A stretch of DNA of 64,000 bases from Hermatobates lingyangjiaoensis. Its lineage: Eukaryota; Arthropoda; Insecta; Hemiptera; Hermatobatidae. The translations under genes were made by a program, and so were the position numbers. Below the pieces are notes generated by a model. It was given only the letters and a program-made list of their open reading frames with translations, did no database searches and had not been told where the DNA came from. This document shows positions 9,747-20,210 of this stretch, piece by piece (positions within the stretch are counted from its first letter, which is position 1; each line of letters opens with the position of its first letter). Where the stretch lies: contig JAPFBL010000569.1 in assembly GCA_026182355.1 (NCBI GenBank), forward strand, positions 1 to 64,000. The letters are read 5' to 3'.

Positions 9747-10280
9747 AAAGAAGATATTCATATGCTCCAATGAAATTAAAATCAACTAACAATACCTACT
9801 TGCCACACCTGTGTATTTTCAAAACAAACTTGTCTATGAAGTTAGGAAAATACGCTTAAAGCTCTATAACTTCGTTTCTGTACTGAATTATGAATCTATT
9901 TAGAGCCCGTATTTTAAGTTAGGCGTACACAAATCCAGTGTCAAAGTTTCAGCTCGCCATGTCTTATGGTGGCTGAGTTTACTTGTGACAAACGCTTTTG
10001 CTTTAAACGTCCATAACTTCACTTCTACGTTGAATTTCCAATCAATTCAGAGCCTATATTTTAAGTTAGACCTACCCAAATCTACTGTAAAAGTTTCAGC
10101 TTTATATGTCTTATGGTAGCTGAGTTTACTTGTGACAAAGTTTTGCGGACAAACAGACAAACCGACAGAAATTTTTCTAAGGGTGGATTCGGTTTCTCCA
10201 ATGTATGAAACGTAAAGAAAACTTGAATTGAGTCAGTTCTAAGCAATGTACAGACAAAATCATTAATTTATTTATATAGA
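9747..10280 (-). mobile_element. Helitron 5'-terminal fragment, third copy
   Basis: A near repeat of 9234-9746 (same order of attaaaatcaactaacaatacc, cttgccacacctgtg and aagcaatgtacagac). It ends at 10280, where the minus strand begins TCTATATAAAT next to host A. No 3' end belongs to it. Confidence 0.75.
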
Positions 10281-10339
10281 TTATTAACAATATTATTATT
10301 ATTATTAATTTTCTTAATCTATTTATTCTCTATTAGTCC

Positions 10340-10660
10340 AGTTATACCGCTGACCTTTCAACTCTTATTCTAACCGCTTGTTTCTTGTTCATTATTGACC
10401 TTTGACCTTCTCTTTATATTAACCTGTACTATTCTTTTTAATCTATTTATAGCAATGACTAAGCATGAGTCATCGATTTTAATTTAACATGTCACTTGGC
10501 CTTTCTTGAATTTCTTGGACTTTCAACTCTTTTATTGTAACCGCTTGTTTTTTGTTCATTATTGACCTTTGACCTTCTCTTTATATTAACCTGTACTACC
10601 CTTTTAATCTATTTATAGCAATGACTAAGCATGAGTCATGGATTTTAATTTAATACGTTC
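10340..10660. repeat. Two-copy direct repeat, period about 170 bp
   Basis: The blocks containing accgcttgtttc, attgacctttgacc, attaacctgtact and agcaatgactaagcatgagt occur twice, offset by about 170 bp. No coding potential; the family is unknown. Confidence 0.85.
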
Positions 10661-10766
10661 TTGGCTATCTCCTTTTCCAGTAGAACCCTATTAGCAGGAG
10701 GTTAATTCGTAGGATCGAATCTCTCAGTCTTAAGATCGTGAATGCCGAGACTGCGGTTAATTTTAA

Positions 10767-10767
<1 letters not shown>

Positions 10768-10846
<79 letters not shown>

Positions 10847-10852
10847 TATATA
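10768..10852. repeat. (TA)n microsatellite
   Basis: About 70 bp of nearly pure TA followed by a short impure stretch. Confidence 0.95.
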
Positions 10853-10899
10853 CATAAATATACTATATGAATAATAATCAAAATAACACTTGATATAAT

Positions 10900-11047
10900 A
10901 GATGGATTAATTTACTACAATGAAAACAATTTTTGAAACAATGCTCTAAGGCCTTTCGTTAACACATCGTCAGAGAGTAAGTGACGATGTGTTAACGAAA
11001 GGCCTTAAAGCATTGTTTCAAAAATTGTTTTCATTGTGGTAAATTAA

Positions 11048-11052
<5 letters not shown>
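10900..11052. mobile_element. Short ribozyme foldback, family N
   Basis: Inverted arms of about 75 bp meet at 10975-10985 and are flanked by (TA)n. The arms share aaggcctttcgttaacac. Only the minus-strand arm keeps a complete ribozyme core. Confidence 0.75.
10944..10977 (-). ncRNA. Hammerhead ribozyme motif (family N)
   Basis: Helix I CUCU/AGAG, core CUGACGA, extra U, a minimal helix II GU/AC with loop GUUA, GAAA, palindromic helix III AGGCCU, cleavage position U. The opposite arm has lost the C of the core. Confidence 0.65.
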
Positions 11053-11090
<38 letters not shown>

Positions 11091-11092
<2 letters not shown>

Positions 11093-11224
11093 CAATATAG
11101 ACAAAGAAACATAGAAAAATCAAAAGAACACACTTACAGTCTCTAATTTTCGGTTTGAACCGTGTTCAGGAGAGATAAGAGAGGGAAACCAAGCGCACTG
11201 GTTCAGAGACGGTTGGAGACCCTC

Positions 11225-11225
<1 letters not shown>
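11091..11225 (-). mobile_element. Solo PLE-B terminal-repeat fragment
   Basis: A single minus-strand copy of the family-B end lying between two (TA)n tracts (11053-11090 and 11228-11266). The ribozyme at 11140-11173 has CUGAACA, with the essential G of the core changed, so it is probably inactive. Confidence 0.8.
11140..11173 (-). ncRNA. Degenerate hammerhead motif (PLE-B solo)
   Basis: The helices UCUC/GAGA and GGUU/AACC are kept, but the core reads CUGAACA. Confidence 0.45.
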
Positions 11226-11266
<41 letters not shown>

Positions 11267-11268
<2 letters not shown>

Positions 11269-12169
11269 TTTATTAGCATCGTCATGATAAAGGTAACTGA
11301 AAGATTGTACGATATACCCTTTAAAACAACTACATTAATGCTTTCCTTTTTCTTTGCAAAGACGCTACAGGGTCGGAAAGTTCAATATGACCTTTCCTCT
11401 TACACTGTCTGAAATAGTCAATGAACAGAAATGTACACTGATGTAGTTTATCATCATACTTGGAGTTATTTAATAAGATATTTAATATTAAATTTAAAAC
11501 GAACACTTCAGCTATATATCATGAAGAAAAAGTTTTAAATCAGTTAAGTAAATATATTGCACATTATACTCATGGAGTCTCTACTGGACCACGATAAGTT
11601 AAAGTGTGCAAAGATAAGCAAGAAAATCTATTAGCAACGCAAAAGGATAAATAAAGTTTTGAAACTTAGTGAGTACAATTAAGAAAAAGCTTGCTCTGGA
11701 ACTTGCGCGATAAATCACGGACACCCCCCCCCCCCCCCCACCAGCCTCCGCTTACTCTGTCGAGAACTTAGGAATTATTCAAACTCAAGTACTCATAAAA
11801 AAAATTATAGTCATCTAGTTAGCAACTTTGCGCAAGCATTAAATTATATAAACTTCAATTGGTGCAAAAAAATCTCTGATCTAATGCTGTTAAGAAGAGC
11901 AAATACTAATTATTTCACGAATTGCAAGTCTACTGATGAATACTCTGTAACATTCACTATTTAGGTTTATTATAATTGTATAATTAACTGTTTATTATTT
12001 TTAGCATACAGTATTACTATGTGATTCAAAACTCCATCACATAACTAATATTTCTAGTATGTGCTCTAATATGTTTGTTTATATACAGTAAGCTGTATAC
12101 CTAATACTGCTAAATTACTGAGTTACTTCACCATCGTAGTCCCTCTTTCCAAATAAATTAGTCGACTAT
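11267..12169. other. AT-rich spacer with a C16 homopolymer
   Basis: No gene or repeat recognised apart from a run of 16 C at 11724-11739. Confidence 0.6.
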
Positions 12170-12357
12170 GGGGAGTTAGGTTAGCCTAGTGTCAGCGGGC
12201 TTGTCTCTGGACAGGCTGATCCGTGGTTCAATACCTACTCTGACCCTCGATTTATTCACGCGGAAGGTGAATCTGAGCATGTTGACCTTCTGAGATGTCG
12301 TTAAGCTGTCGGTCCCGAGCCTGTACGATGCCAAATACTCTTTAAACATCACTAAAA
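12170..12357 (+). repeat. tRNA-derived SINE, copy 1
   Basis: Pol III promoter boxes are present: box A TTAGCCTAGTG at 12181-12191 and box B GGTTCAATACC at 12225-12235. They are followed by a SINE body shared with the copy at 16941-17168 (cgatttattcac, gatgtcgttaagc, cgagcctgtacgatg). The 3' part is shorter than in that copy. Confidence 0.78.
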
Positions 12358-12589
12358 CTCGTTTTGATATTTCCCTTTAATTTATTCCGAAGAAGAACTG
12401 TTTACTTCCATCGACAATATGCAGTGAATGCAGAAAATATACAGCAGAGGAGGCTCTAAAGTTGTTTAAACTTTCAAATGATGATGAAGATTGGAATAAG
12501 AGTAGGTAATTGCAATATTAATGCATGGTGTAATGTGTTCATGTTTCTACAAAACCCTTTCCTATGACTCCTCTCGGTAACTATGCTTA

Positions 12590-13110
12590 AGCAGGCTCAC
12601 GTTCAAACACCATCTGAAAAATAGATATAAATTGGGTCTGGCACTAATGGCAAATTTGTATCCTATCCTGAAGTCGAAGAATACTCCACAGGTAGCAAAG
12701 GACCTCATTTATAAGGTGGTAATTAGGGCTAGCATGACTTATGGATGCTCGACCTGGTTACAAGCTGCAAGAACTAATAAAACACTTATACAGATAGTCC
12801 AGAATAAATGCGCACGTCTTATGGCTGGGGCACCTTGGTATGCCAGAAATGTGGATATTCAAAGAGACCTCAGGTTAGAAACAATTGACCAATTCACGAG
12901 TAGACTGGTGACCAATGAGGACACGAAAATTCCAACCCATCCAAACCCCCTTATCCAAAGCCTATCCCAAATAATTCCCCAAACACATCCACATTAGAAG
13001 CTGTTATTAAAATAGAAGGCCAAACCCTTGAAAAAGACTGACAAGACACGACACAATGAGACCAAACGACCACGAAATGACGTAAACGGACGAACCACAT
13101 AAAAAAAAAA
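12590..13110 (+). mobile_element. Jockey-type LINE relic
   Basis: The C-terminal end of a LINE ORF2 plus probable 3' sequence, in the opposite orientation to the copy at 677-2503 and from a different family. Confidence 0.6.
12632..12997 (+). pseudogene. LINE reverse transcriptase C-terminal fragment
   Basis: 121 residues that include KDLIYKVVIRASMTYGCSTW, IVQNKCARLMAGAPWYARN and IQRDLRLETIDQF. This is the conserved region after the RT palm and thumb in Jockey-like ORF2 (compare APFYVSN in the copy at 878). The catalytic region is missing upstream, and the frame ends in Pro-rich sequence without the usual end, so it is a fragment. Confidence 0.72.
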
Positions 13111-13369
13111 GTACAGACATTTACTTACTGACCCCACCACCACAGCAGGACAATAATTCAGCAGTAAGAGGTCCGTGACCTGACTGCTAATACAACGTGC
13201 ACAACAGTGCGCGGAAAGAATCGTTGGTCGTTGGTATGCTTAGCTCTCAAGGCCACCCTGGTCTAGCGTATTACTATCACGCTCCAACATTTCGTCCATA
13301 AAATATATTCATATAATGAATAATATGGTAAGCACATGATACCTATGTAGCTCCTGCCGTCACTGAGGC

Positions 13370-13436
13370 TGGTGTCCTCTCCCGAAGCTGTAAATACACT
13401 TGATTTAGGCAAAATTTAGGAGTCCCAATGTAGAAT
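13370..13436 (+). repeat. SINE 3' fragment
   Basis: Carries taaatacacttga, ttaggcaaa and gactcccaatgtagaat-like sequence (here gagtcccaatgtagaat), which is the tail of the SINE at 16941. Confidence 0.6.
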
Positions 13437-14378
13437 GTTCATTGTGTAGTATCAAAAAGGGCCAATGTTCGGGCTACGTGTGTTCCCTAGTGGAAATACG
13501 ACTGCAACCTAACCTAACCTTGTGTACTATATGAAAGAGTTTTATTTGTGTTTGTATAGCCTTATAAGTAATTATTTATAAGCAATGGGCTTATAAGCAT
13601 TATATAATTCTTAATGTTACTTCTATTGAAATGTCATGAAAGGAAGTCTCCAGGAGAGGTAACGTTCTATGGGGCTTTAGGAGACTTGGGTCTTGGAAAA
13701 TGGTATTTGAATAGTAGTTAGGTTTTTACCTTCAGTTGCTATAAATAGATCGATCCAGTATAGACCAAGTCCCACCTCAAATTATAGATATCCGCAATTC
13801 TGGCTATAAGGCGGGCGAATTCATCCGGCCAGTTTGAATACAGATATTGTTTACAGTCGCAACATGAATCAAACTGAGCATTCATATGCCATGGTTGAAT
13901 GAATGACCACCACCTTCTAGATAAGGTCATAAGGTCACTGCGTGTTGACCACTTTTGGATTTGAAAATAAACTGCCCAAATACAATATATATTAACATAG
14001 ATAGATTTAAGGCAGTAATTACCAATGTATACTTCAATTAGAAATAAGAAATACCGTCATACCTCGTACGCTGTTCTAGGAGTCGTTGGAGCGCTTTCGG
14101 ACGTAATCAATTTTCAATCGCAACTAACCTAAGGAGCTGATATCATGGGGTTTATATATCCTATCCACTGCTATCTAGTACATTGTTATTTGATATTAAT
14201 GTGTTATTTTTGAATTTAGTTTATATTATCTATTCTATTCTTTTATATTTATTTACGTTGTCATAATGTATGTCCAGTCGTCTTTTTATTTATATGTTGG
14301 TTTACATAGTATATCGGTTTGGTGGTTTATTTGTTCGTTTATTAAGTCACCCGAATTTTTGTGTTTTATTTTATTCGT

Positions 14379-14411
<33 letters not shown>

Positions 14412-14768
14412 ATTTATATTCTAATTTCTATTTTTTAACAGTTGTTCTGAGTCATCGGAATTCTTATTAATCTATCTATCATATACCGAAAAGCTGAGAT
14501 TTTCTGCTGTTTGAAATGAATTGAAGATTTATGTAGGGTTATATTGGTCACGGTTGGTTTTCTCTATAACTTAAAATTAAGTTTATTCTTGGTTAGATCT
14601 AAAGATTAAGTAAAATTTTACTTAGATCTAAAAAAAATATTTTATTGTTTAATTCTATTTCGTGAGTGAATTTAATGTTATTATTTATCAAATTGAGATG
14701 ATTTTTTGTTTATTATATTCTCTTCATCTGGGTTATTTAAGATTAAGAAGGAGTTATCAAGCAAAAAA
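13437..14768. other. Unassigned; one unrecognised small frame
   Basis: A minus-strand frame at 13739-13930 encodes 63 residues with RRWWSFIQPWHMN and NWPDEFARLIARIADIYNL. It is Trp-rich and less AT-rich than its surroundings, but I do not recognise it and see no splice borders. The rest (13931-14768) is AT-rich with nothing identifiable. Confidence 0.35.
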
Positions 14769-14780
14769 AAGTATACTTTA

Positions 14781-15019
14781 GTTGTGCAATCCGTAATTGT
14801 GTGGTATTTACTCATTCTGAGGTAAAGTGGATAAACAAACAAATGTCTCCACACAAATGATTCAACGTGTTTCGAACACTTTGTGTTCAGACTGGACCAA
14901 CCCGTCAGTACCAAATCCTTGGTGTTTTCCTGATGATGAACACAAAGTGTTCGAAACGCGTTGAATAAAACTTTATTTGTGTGGAGACTTTTGTTGGTTT
15001 ATCCATTTTACATCAGAAT
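14781..15019. mobile_element. Short ribozyme foldback, family L (copy 1), with target-site duplication
   Basis: Inverted arms share gtctccacacaaat, the word aacactttgtgttc and a ribozyme. The left arm alone extends about 37 nt further (ttgtgcaatccgtaattg). The element is flanked by an exact 12-bp duplication, aagtatacttta, at 14769-14780 and 15020-15031. No coding capacity. Related copies lie at 28401-28445 (fragment) and 50745-50999. Confidence 0.85.
14927..14965 (+). ncRNA. Hammerhead ribozyme motif (family L, copy 1)
   Basis: Consensus core CUGAUGA, extra U, helix II GAACAC/GUGUUC with AAA loop, GAAA, palindromic helix III ACGCGU, cleavage position U, helix I UUC/GAA. The opposite arm (14861-14890) has lost five core bases. 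Confidence 0.8.
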
Positions 15020-15128
15020 AAGTATACTTTACAGAAAATAATAATTTCCTTGAAATATGTGCTAAATAATAATACTATTTTTCTTTGTTATCGAGGTTTG
15101 GTCTAGTTTAAATAATACAACAACTTTA

Positions 15129-15167
15129 AGCCGACGTTTCGTCTATATTTGTAGACATCTTCACTAG
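15129..15167 (-). ncRNA. Hammerhead-like motif (family O, left arm)
   Basis: GUGAAGA in the place of CUGANGA, extra U, helix II GUCUA/UAGAC, GAAAC, helix III ACGU, then C. The first core base deviates, so activity is doubtful. Confidence 0.55.
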
Positions 15168-15332
15168 TTTGCTGCCCCAGTGAATGTTTTTCGAACCTTC
15201 TAATCAGACTTGATAACTCAGAACAACCCTAAAACCCTTTAAAACTATATCAAAAAAGAACCAGGAAACTACAACCAATTTGTTAATTACTAAGTAATAG
15301 ACTATATATTTGACTTAGATTTTCTGTATCTG

Positions 15333-15371
15333 TTTTTTTGAAGATGTCTACAAATATAGACGAAACGTTAG
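15333..15371 (+). ncRNA. Hammerhead-like motif (family O, right arm)
   Basis: UUGAAGA, helix II GUCUA/UAGAC, GAAAC, helix III ACGU. The first core base is U instead of C. Confidence 0.5.
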
Positions 15372-15428
15372 CATAAAGGTGTTGTATTATTGAAGCTAAA
15401 CCAAACCTGGATAAAAAAGAAAAATAGT

Positions 15429-16127
15429 GTTAAATGTATGTGGTCGAGATAAGGAAAACTAAACGCCTCTCGAACATTTAGTGTTCATAAGGTACTTCTA
15501 AAATTTAAACACAAAAATGAATAAACATTTTTGGAGTTATATAATGAAAAAAAAAAAAAATTTGATCTAAAATAAAACGAATGGAGTTCCGTACCTGCCA
15601 CAGTAAGGCGGAGTTGAGTGATTGAAAACTTAACAGACATTATTTGAAGCAATATAAATTAAGAAAGCAGGAGTGGGGCAGGTATGTTTACACAACGGAT
15701 AATATAATAGACATAACGACTGTCACCATGACTAATCTAAAATAGAGAAACCAAACCATCAAACTAAATAGCCTTCCTTAATATTAATATATTCCTCCTC
15801 ACTATCATGAATAAATACCTCACAATAACTGCTCGTGTAGCTCGTAAGATTTAAATATTCAAAATATTGCTAACTCTTATTTGAAAACAGAAACACTTCT
15901 TTAGTTTCTGTTTATTACCTACAAGTTTTGTTTTTAACGTGGAATACTGTTACAAATATCATTTAACTGAAGAATGAATTCAAATATGTGATTCTTATAC
16001 TAATGACATCTGACCGTAAAAGTCAACAGAGAGGTAACAATATGACAGGTTATTCTACTGAACATGTAATATATCATTTGATCACCTCAAAACAGGAATA
16101 ATATGAACCCAAAATGTGAAATACATA
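15429..16127. other. AT-rich spacer
   Basis: Nothing recognised. Confidence 0.5.
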
Positions 16128-16660
16128 TATATATAAAGCTCGTGAGTTTGTTTGATTATTTGTTCACCCATTGAAAATGGGTGAAAAGACCTAAGATTAC
16201 TAGAGAAATTAAAATGAATAATTTTAAAAACAAACTTGAAAACAACTTTCAGATAAAATACAAATGTTCTAATGTAATATTATAAAGACACATTCATTTC
16301 ATTAATGTTATTTTATGTTAAATAAATAAATTGAATATTTCAATTTGCAAGTTTTGTTAGTTTTAAATATATTTCATTGTGTATACAACTTGAATTGATG
16401 TTTTATTTATTTATGTTACAAAATAAATGATTTTTTTTACTTTTAAATGATTTTTATTTTGCTAAATATACTTACTGTGTATATACTGTGTATGTATTAC
16501 TGTGTATATCTTGAATCATGTTAAGAATACTATATTAAAAGCTTGGGCCACAAAAGCAAGAAACAACAATTAAAATTATCTGTCAATCATGTTCAGTGAA
16601 TTTATTTCACTAACTATTGCTATAATTTCTGAGTGACACAAAGGTTTACGGGTAGTCTAG
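16128..16660 (+). mobile_element. Probable non-autonomous Helitron
   Basis: Starts with tatataaagctcgtgagtt and gtttgttcaccc-like sequence shared with 63533 onward, and ends gggtagtCTAG at 16657-16660 before host T. About 530 bp with no coding capacity. A 3' hairpin is not obvious, which lowers confidence. Confidence 0.5.
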
Positions 16661-16940
16661 TATACTTATAAACCGAAAACAAATGAGGTGTTTTCTAACA
16701 ATGAATATCTTAATCGTGACAAAAACATGACAAATATTTACTAATAATAATAATATCCTATTATTTATCTGGATTCTTCTCGCACTAAAGGTTGAGAGCC
16801 GCTGATTCATGATGACTCGGAAGCCGGTGCGCAAATAAATGACGTTGCTGTTCATCCAATGTTTTATCAAGGTCAGGTTACATTGTGACTGTGTGGCATC
16901 TCACACACATTGATGTAAGTGCTACACAATGAAGATTAAT

Positions 16941-17168
16941 TCTACATTGGGAGTCCTAAGCGTTGCCTAACTCGAGTGTATTTAGATCTTTAACGAGTAC
17001 CTGACATCGTAGAGGCTCGGAATCGACGGCTTAACGTCGTCTCTGAGGGACGACGTGTTCAGATTTATTCACCTCCCATGTGAATAAATCGACGGTTACA
17101 GTGGGTATTGAACCCCGAACATACAGGCCAGAGGCGAGTACGTTGTCACTATGCTAACCAGGCCCCTG
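16941..17168 (-). repeat. tRNA-derived SINE, copy 2
   Basis: Minus strand: box A TTAGCATAGTGAC (17157-17145), box B GGTTCAATACC (17114-17104), the body with cgatttattcac and acgacgttaagccg, and the tail gactcccaatgtagaat. This is the most complete copy in the window and the reference for the others. Confidence 0.82.
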
Positions 17169-17375
17169 AATGTCGTCACAGAGTCAGTCATGGTTATACA
17201 ACCATTTGCTTATCCACCCATGAATTATATTCCTTATAATAGGAATTATAATAATATAATAGGAATCTATTATTATTCCTTCGTCTATTTGTGTGCTACG
17301 TTCTTTTTAATTGGTTTATACATATATATATATATATATATAAATATGATTGATTAAACCACAATAAGAAAACAA

Positions 17376-17418
17376 GACTAAGATCTTTCAAACGTAACAA
17401 GCGGTCTTCGTCAGAGTC
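17376..17418 (-). ncRNA. Hammerhead ribozyme motif (M1, left arm)
   Basis: Helix I GACU/AGUC, core CUGACGA, GAAA, helix III AGAUCU. Helix II is weakened by one substitution (CGUUU for CGGUU). Confidence 0.65.
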
Positions 17419-17455
17419 AAAAACCCAACTGAGTTTTTGACTCAGTTGGGTTTTT

Positions 17456-17498
17456 GACTCTGACGAAGACCGCTTGTTACGGTTGAAAGATCTTAGTC
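17456..17498 (+). ncRNA. Hammerhead ribozyme motif (M1, right arm)
   Basis: Helix I GACU/AGUC, core CUGACGA, extra A, helix II GACCG/CGGUU with loop CUUGUUA, GAAA, palindromic helix III AGAUCU, cleavage position U. Confidence 0.75.
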
Positions 17499-17694
17499 TT
17501 GTTTTCTTATTGTGGTTTAATCATTGATTGTTGTTTCACGTGTTTATGTGAAATCTTTTTATATATATATATATATATATATAAACTAGAATTTTTAAAA
17601 GAACACATAGAAAAGAAATCACTGAACTCACTACTATATTTCGATGTCCTAGTCTTAAGGAAAAGATGTGAATCGCTCCAAAGGCTGATAACGA

Positions 17695-17732
<38 letters not shown>

Positions 17733-17774
17733 AAAGACGAGCCAATCCCTGTTACGTATTGCTTTGGGTACTTC

Positions 17775-18188
17775 TTATTGGTTGTGGGTGTTTATTCGTT
17801 GAACACGTTTCTCCTTAGCACACTCCGTCTGCTCAGCCGCCTCAGCCTTCACTCCGGGAGAGGGCTCGCAGTCCCTACTTAATTTTCCAATAGAGTTGGA
17901 TGAAGGTCTTGGCGTCCTGGCTTGGAAGTGTACCTCGTCGAACTCGGTGTTTACTATGGGCTTAGTGGATTTCATTAGATACTGGTTGTTGGTGCTTTCT
18001 GTAAATTCTATTGATGTGGGTGTATGTAGACCTATTCCCCGTCGATTTCTTAACACGCTTGGCCGCATCCGCCGTCCTTCCTGGAGAGGGCTCGCAGTCC
18101 CTACTTTAATTTCACAGAGGGCAGGAATGGCATAGGCGTCCTCACGCAGAAGAGTTCCTCGTAAGAATCTGGTCCGGGCTATGGGCAT
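17775..18188 (-). CDS. Unknown 137-residue frame (left arm of foldback)
   Basis: Not recognised. The portion in the arm begins near CEIKVGTASP and runs to the stop at 17775. It is rich in Arg, Pro, Ser and Thr with no hydrophobic segment and few aromatics, and looks intrinsically disordered. Segments include GRRMRPSVLRNRRGIGLHT, NNQYLMKSTKPIVNTEF and the end KRVQRINTHNQ. The first 24 residues lie in the unique centre. Base composition is richer in GC than the neighbourhood. It may be an accessory protein of the element or an antisense artefact: the complementary strand is also open over part of its length. Confidence 0.4.
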   Translation of the reverse strand: MPIARTRFLRGTLLREDAYAIPALCEIKVGTASPLQEGRRMRPSVLRNRRGIGLHTPTSIEFTESTNNQYLMKSTKPIVNTEFDEVHFQARTPRPSSNSIGKLSRDCEPSPGVKAEAAEQTECAKEKRVQRINTHNQ

Positions 18189-18194
18189 TATGAT

Positions 18195-18566
18195 TTGAAG
18201 TTGAAGTTGAGTGTGTGTGGCGTTTGTGAAATTAAAGTAGGGACTGCGAGCCCTGTCCAGGAAGGACGGCGGATGCGGCCAAGCGTGTTAAGAAACCGAC
18301 GGGGAATAGGTCTACATACACCCACATCAATAGAATTTACAGAAAGCACCAACAACCAGTATCTAATGAAATCCACTAAGCCCATAGTAAACACCGAGTT
18401 CGACGAGGTACACTTCCAAGCCAGGACGCCAAGACCTTCATCCAACTCTATTGGAAAATTAAGTAGGGACTGCGAGCCCTCTCCCGGAGTGAAGGCTGAG
18501 GCGGCTGAGCAGACGGAGTGTGCTAAGGAGAAACGTGTTCAACGAATAAACACCCACAACCAATAA
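18195..18566 (+). CDS. Unknown 123-residue frame (right arm of foldback)
   Basis: From CEIKVGTASPVQEGRRM onward it matches the left-arm product almost residue for residue (PV against PL near the start) and ends with the same NTHNQ. That both arms keep the frame open is either recency of the duplication or constraint. The function is unknown. Confidence 0.4.
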   Translation: MKLKLSVCGVCEIKVGTASPVQEGRRMRPSVLRNRRGIGLHTPTSIEFTESTNNQYLMKSTKPIVNTEFDEVHFQARTPRPSSNSIGKLSRDCEPSPGVKAEAAEQTECAKEKRVQRINTHNQ

Positions 18567-18754
18567 GAAGTGCCCAAAGCAATACGTAACAGGGATTGGC
18601 TCGTCTTTTACAATGTCTAATCTGGCATTCAACATATATATATATATATATATATATATTTCACTGATAAAACGAAATACGATCCATACTGGACACAATA
18701 CGAGTTCGAGATTAACAAAGAGCAACACACAAAGTAGGGAAACACACTTACAGA

Positions 18755-18785
18755 CTCAAATTTTCGGGTAATCCGTCTTCAGGAG
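18755..18785 (-). ncRNA. Hammerhead-like motif (PLE-C1, left arm)
   Basis: Helix I CUC/GAG, core CUGAAGA, GAAA, helix III AAUU. Helix II is reduced to GG/CC, weaker than in families A and B. Confidence 0.5.
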
Positions 18786-19304
18786 AAAAGAGAATGGGAG
18801 ACCAAGCACGTTGTAGGCGCAACGGCAAGTAACCAACCCGGCAACCGCCAGTGCTGTCAACCGTACCCGGTCTTAAAGTATAAAATTAGGAGAAGATATA
18901 AACAGAAGCTCAGATAAGCAGTACTGGTTGGGTAAAACTATAAGTAGGTGAAAAATTATAAACAATATAAGATAAAAACAAACTATAAGAAACAAAAATA
19001 ATGATAGAGAAAAGAAGAAAAAATAAATAAATAAAAATAAATACAATACAAAAAACTTGCATTGGTTGTTTTGGTAAATAAAAGATAGGAACTGAATAAA
19101 AGGGTAAGTATGGGAAACTAGTTAAGAATAAGAATTTAGAAAAATAAAATAGGATAAAACAAACTAGTAGTAAGTGAAGAAGACAAAATAGATATACACA
19201 AAATATACGAAAGAGGAAAAAAGAAATAAGTACTAGAGAATAAAGAATACTGGAAAAAAGTACAAAAAAAAAATAAAAAAAAAATGTACAACAAAAAAAA
19301 AAAA

Positions 19305-19446
19305 TTATCTTTTAAGGTTAAGTCCAGGTGCACTGCGCGCCCCGAGCAACCAGATGTGAGCCTCCTCAGAGGCTCTAAGGGTCACGGTATTATCACCAGG
19401 GGGAATCTGACGCAGAATCTGCACACTGAAGCAGTCGTTAAAAGAC
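19305..19446 (-). pseudogene. PLE GIY-YIG C-terminus (C1, left arm)
   Basis: Reads CFSVQILRQIPPGDNTVTL, then RASEEAHIWLLGARSAPGL and NLKR, stop. This is the last third of the nuclease. The arm breaks before the GIY and YIG strands. Confidence 0.75.
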
Positions 19447-19467
19447 AGCCGTCTTTTAAAAGAAAGT

Positions 19468-19608
19468 CGTCTTTTAACGACTGCTTCAGTGTGCAGATTC
19501 TGCGTCAGATTCCCCCTGGTGATAATACCGTGACCCTTAGAGCCTCTGAGGAGGCTCACATCTGATTGCTCGGGGCGCGCAGTGCACCTGGACTTAACCT
19601 TAAAAGAT
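19468..19608 (+). pseudogene. PLE GIY-YIG C-terminus with nonsense codon (C1, right arm)
   Basis: Same segment as the left arm, but the Trp codon of EEAHIWLL is TGA here. Otherwise it continues to LNLKR. Confidence 0.75.
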
Positions 19609-20129
19609 AATTTTTTTTTTGTTGTACATTTTTTTTTTATTTTTTTTTTTTGTACTTTTTTCCAGTATTCTTTATTCTCTAGTACTTATTTCTTTTTTCC
19701 TCTTTCGTATATTTTGTGTATATCTATTTTGTCTTCTTCACTTACTACTAGTTTGTTTTATCCTATTTTATTTTTCTAAATTCTTATTCTTAACTAGTTT
19801 CCCATACTTACCCTTTTATTCAGTCCCTATCTTTTATTTACCAAAACAACCAATGCAAGTTTTTTGTATTGTATTTATTTTTATTTATTTATTTTTTCTT
19901 CTTTTCTCTATCATTATTTTTGTTTCTTATAGTTTGTTTTTATCTTATATTGTTTATAATTTTTCACCTACTTATAGTTTTACCCAACCAGTACTGCTTA
20001 TCTGAGCTTCTGTTTATATCTTCTCCTAATTTTATACTTTAAGACCGGGTACGGTTGACAGCACTGGCGGTTGCCGGGTTGGTTACTTGCCGTTGCGCCT
20101 ACAACGTGCTTGGTCTCCCATTCTCTTTT

Positions 20130-20160
20130 CTCCTGAAGACGGATTACCCGAAAATTTGAG
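20130..20160 (+). ncRNA. Hammerhead-like motif (PLE-C1, right arm)
   Basis: As at 18755-18785: CUC/GAG, CUGAAGA, short helix II, GAAA, AAUU. TCTGTAAGTGTG follows. Confidence 0.5.
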
Positions 20161-20210
20161 TCTGTAAGTGTGTTTCCCTACTTTGTGTGTTGCTCTTTGT
20201 TAATCTCGAA

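Larger units (their letters stand above)
15074..15428. mobile_element. Ribozyme foldback, family O
   Basis: Arms about 15074-15172 and 15333-15428 share ctatttttctttgttatc, ggtttggt, aataatacaac and the ribozyme. The centre (15173-15332) is unrelated AT-rich sequence. Confidence 0.72.
17345..17561 (+). mobile_element. Short ribozyme foldback, family M (copy 1)
   Basis: The arms share atcaaaccacaataag and a 43-nt ribozyme and meet at a cccaactg/cagttggg palindrome. The right arm continues with a tail (ttgttgtttcacgtg, tttatgtgaaatc) absent from the left arm. Both ends lie in (TA)n. No ORF. Confidence 0.85.
17729..18633. mobile_element. Unclassified foldback element with a reading frame in each arm
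   Basis: Inverted arms 17729-18115 and 18226-18612 are each 387 bp and nearly identical, with a 110-bp centre. The right side has 21 extra bases before (TA)n; the left side begins directly in (TA)n. A word, agtagggactgcgagccc, occurs twice in each arm. The head-to-head layout and TA flanks resemble the PLE foldbacks, but I see no GIY-YIG or ribozyme motif in it. Confidence 0.75.

Noticed and set aside
12170..17168. tRNA genes
   Set aside because: Box A and box B are present, but the regions do not fold as tRNA and continue into shared SINE bodies.
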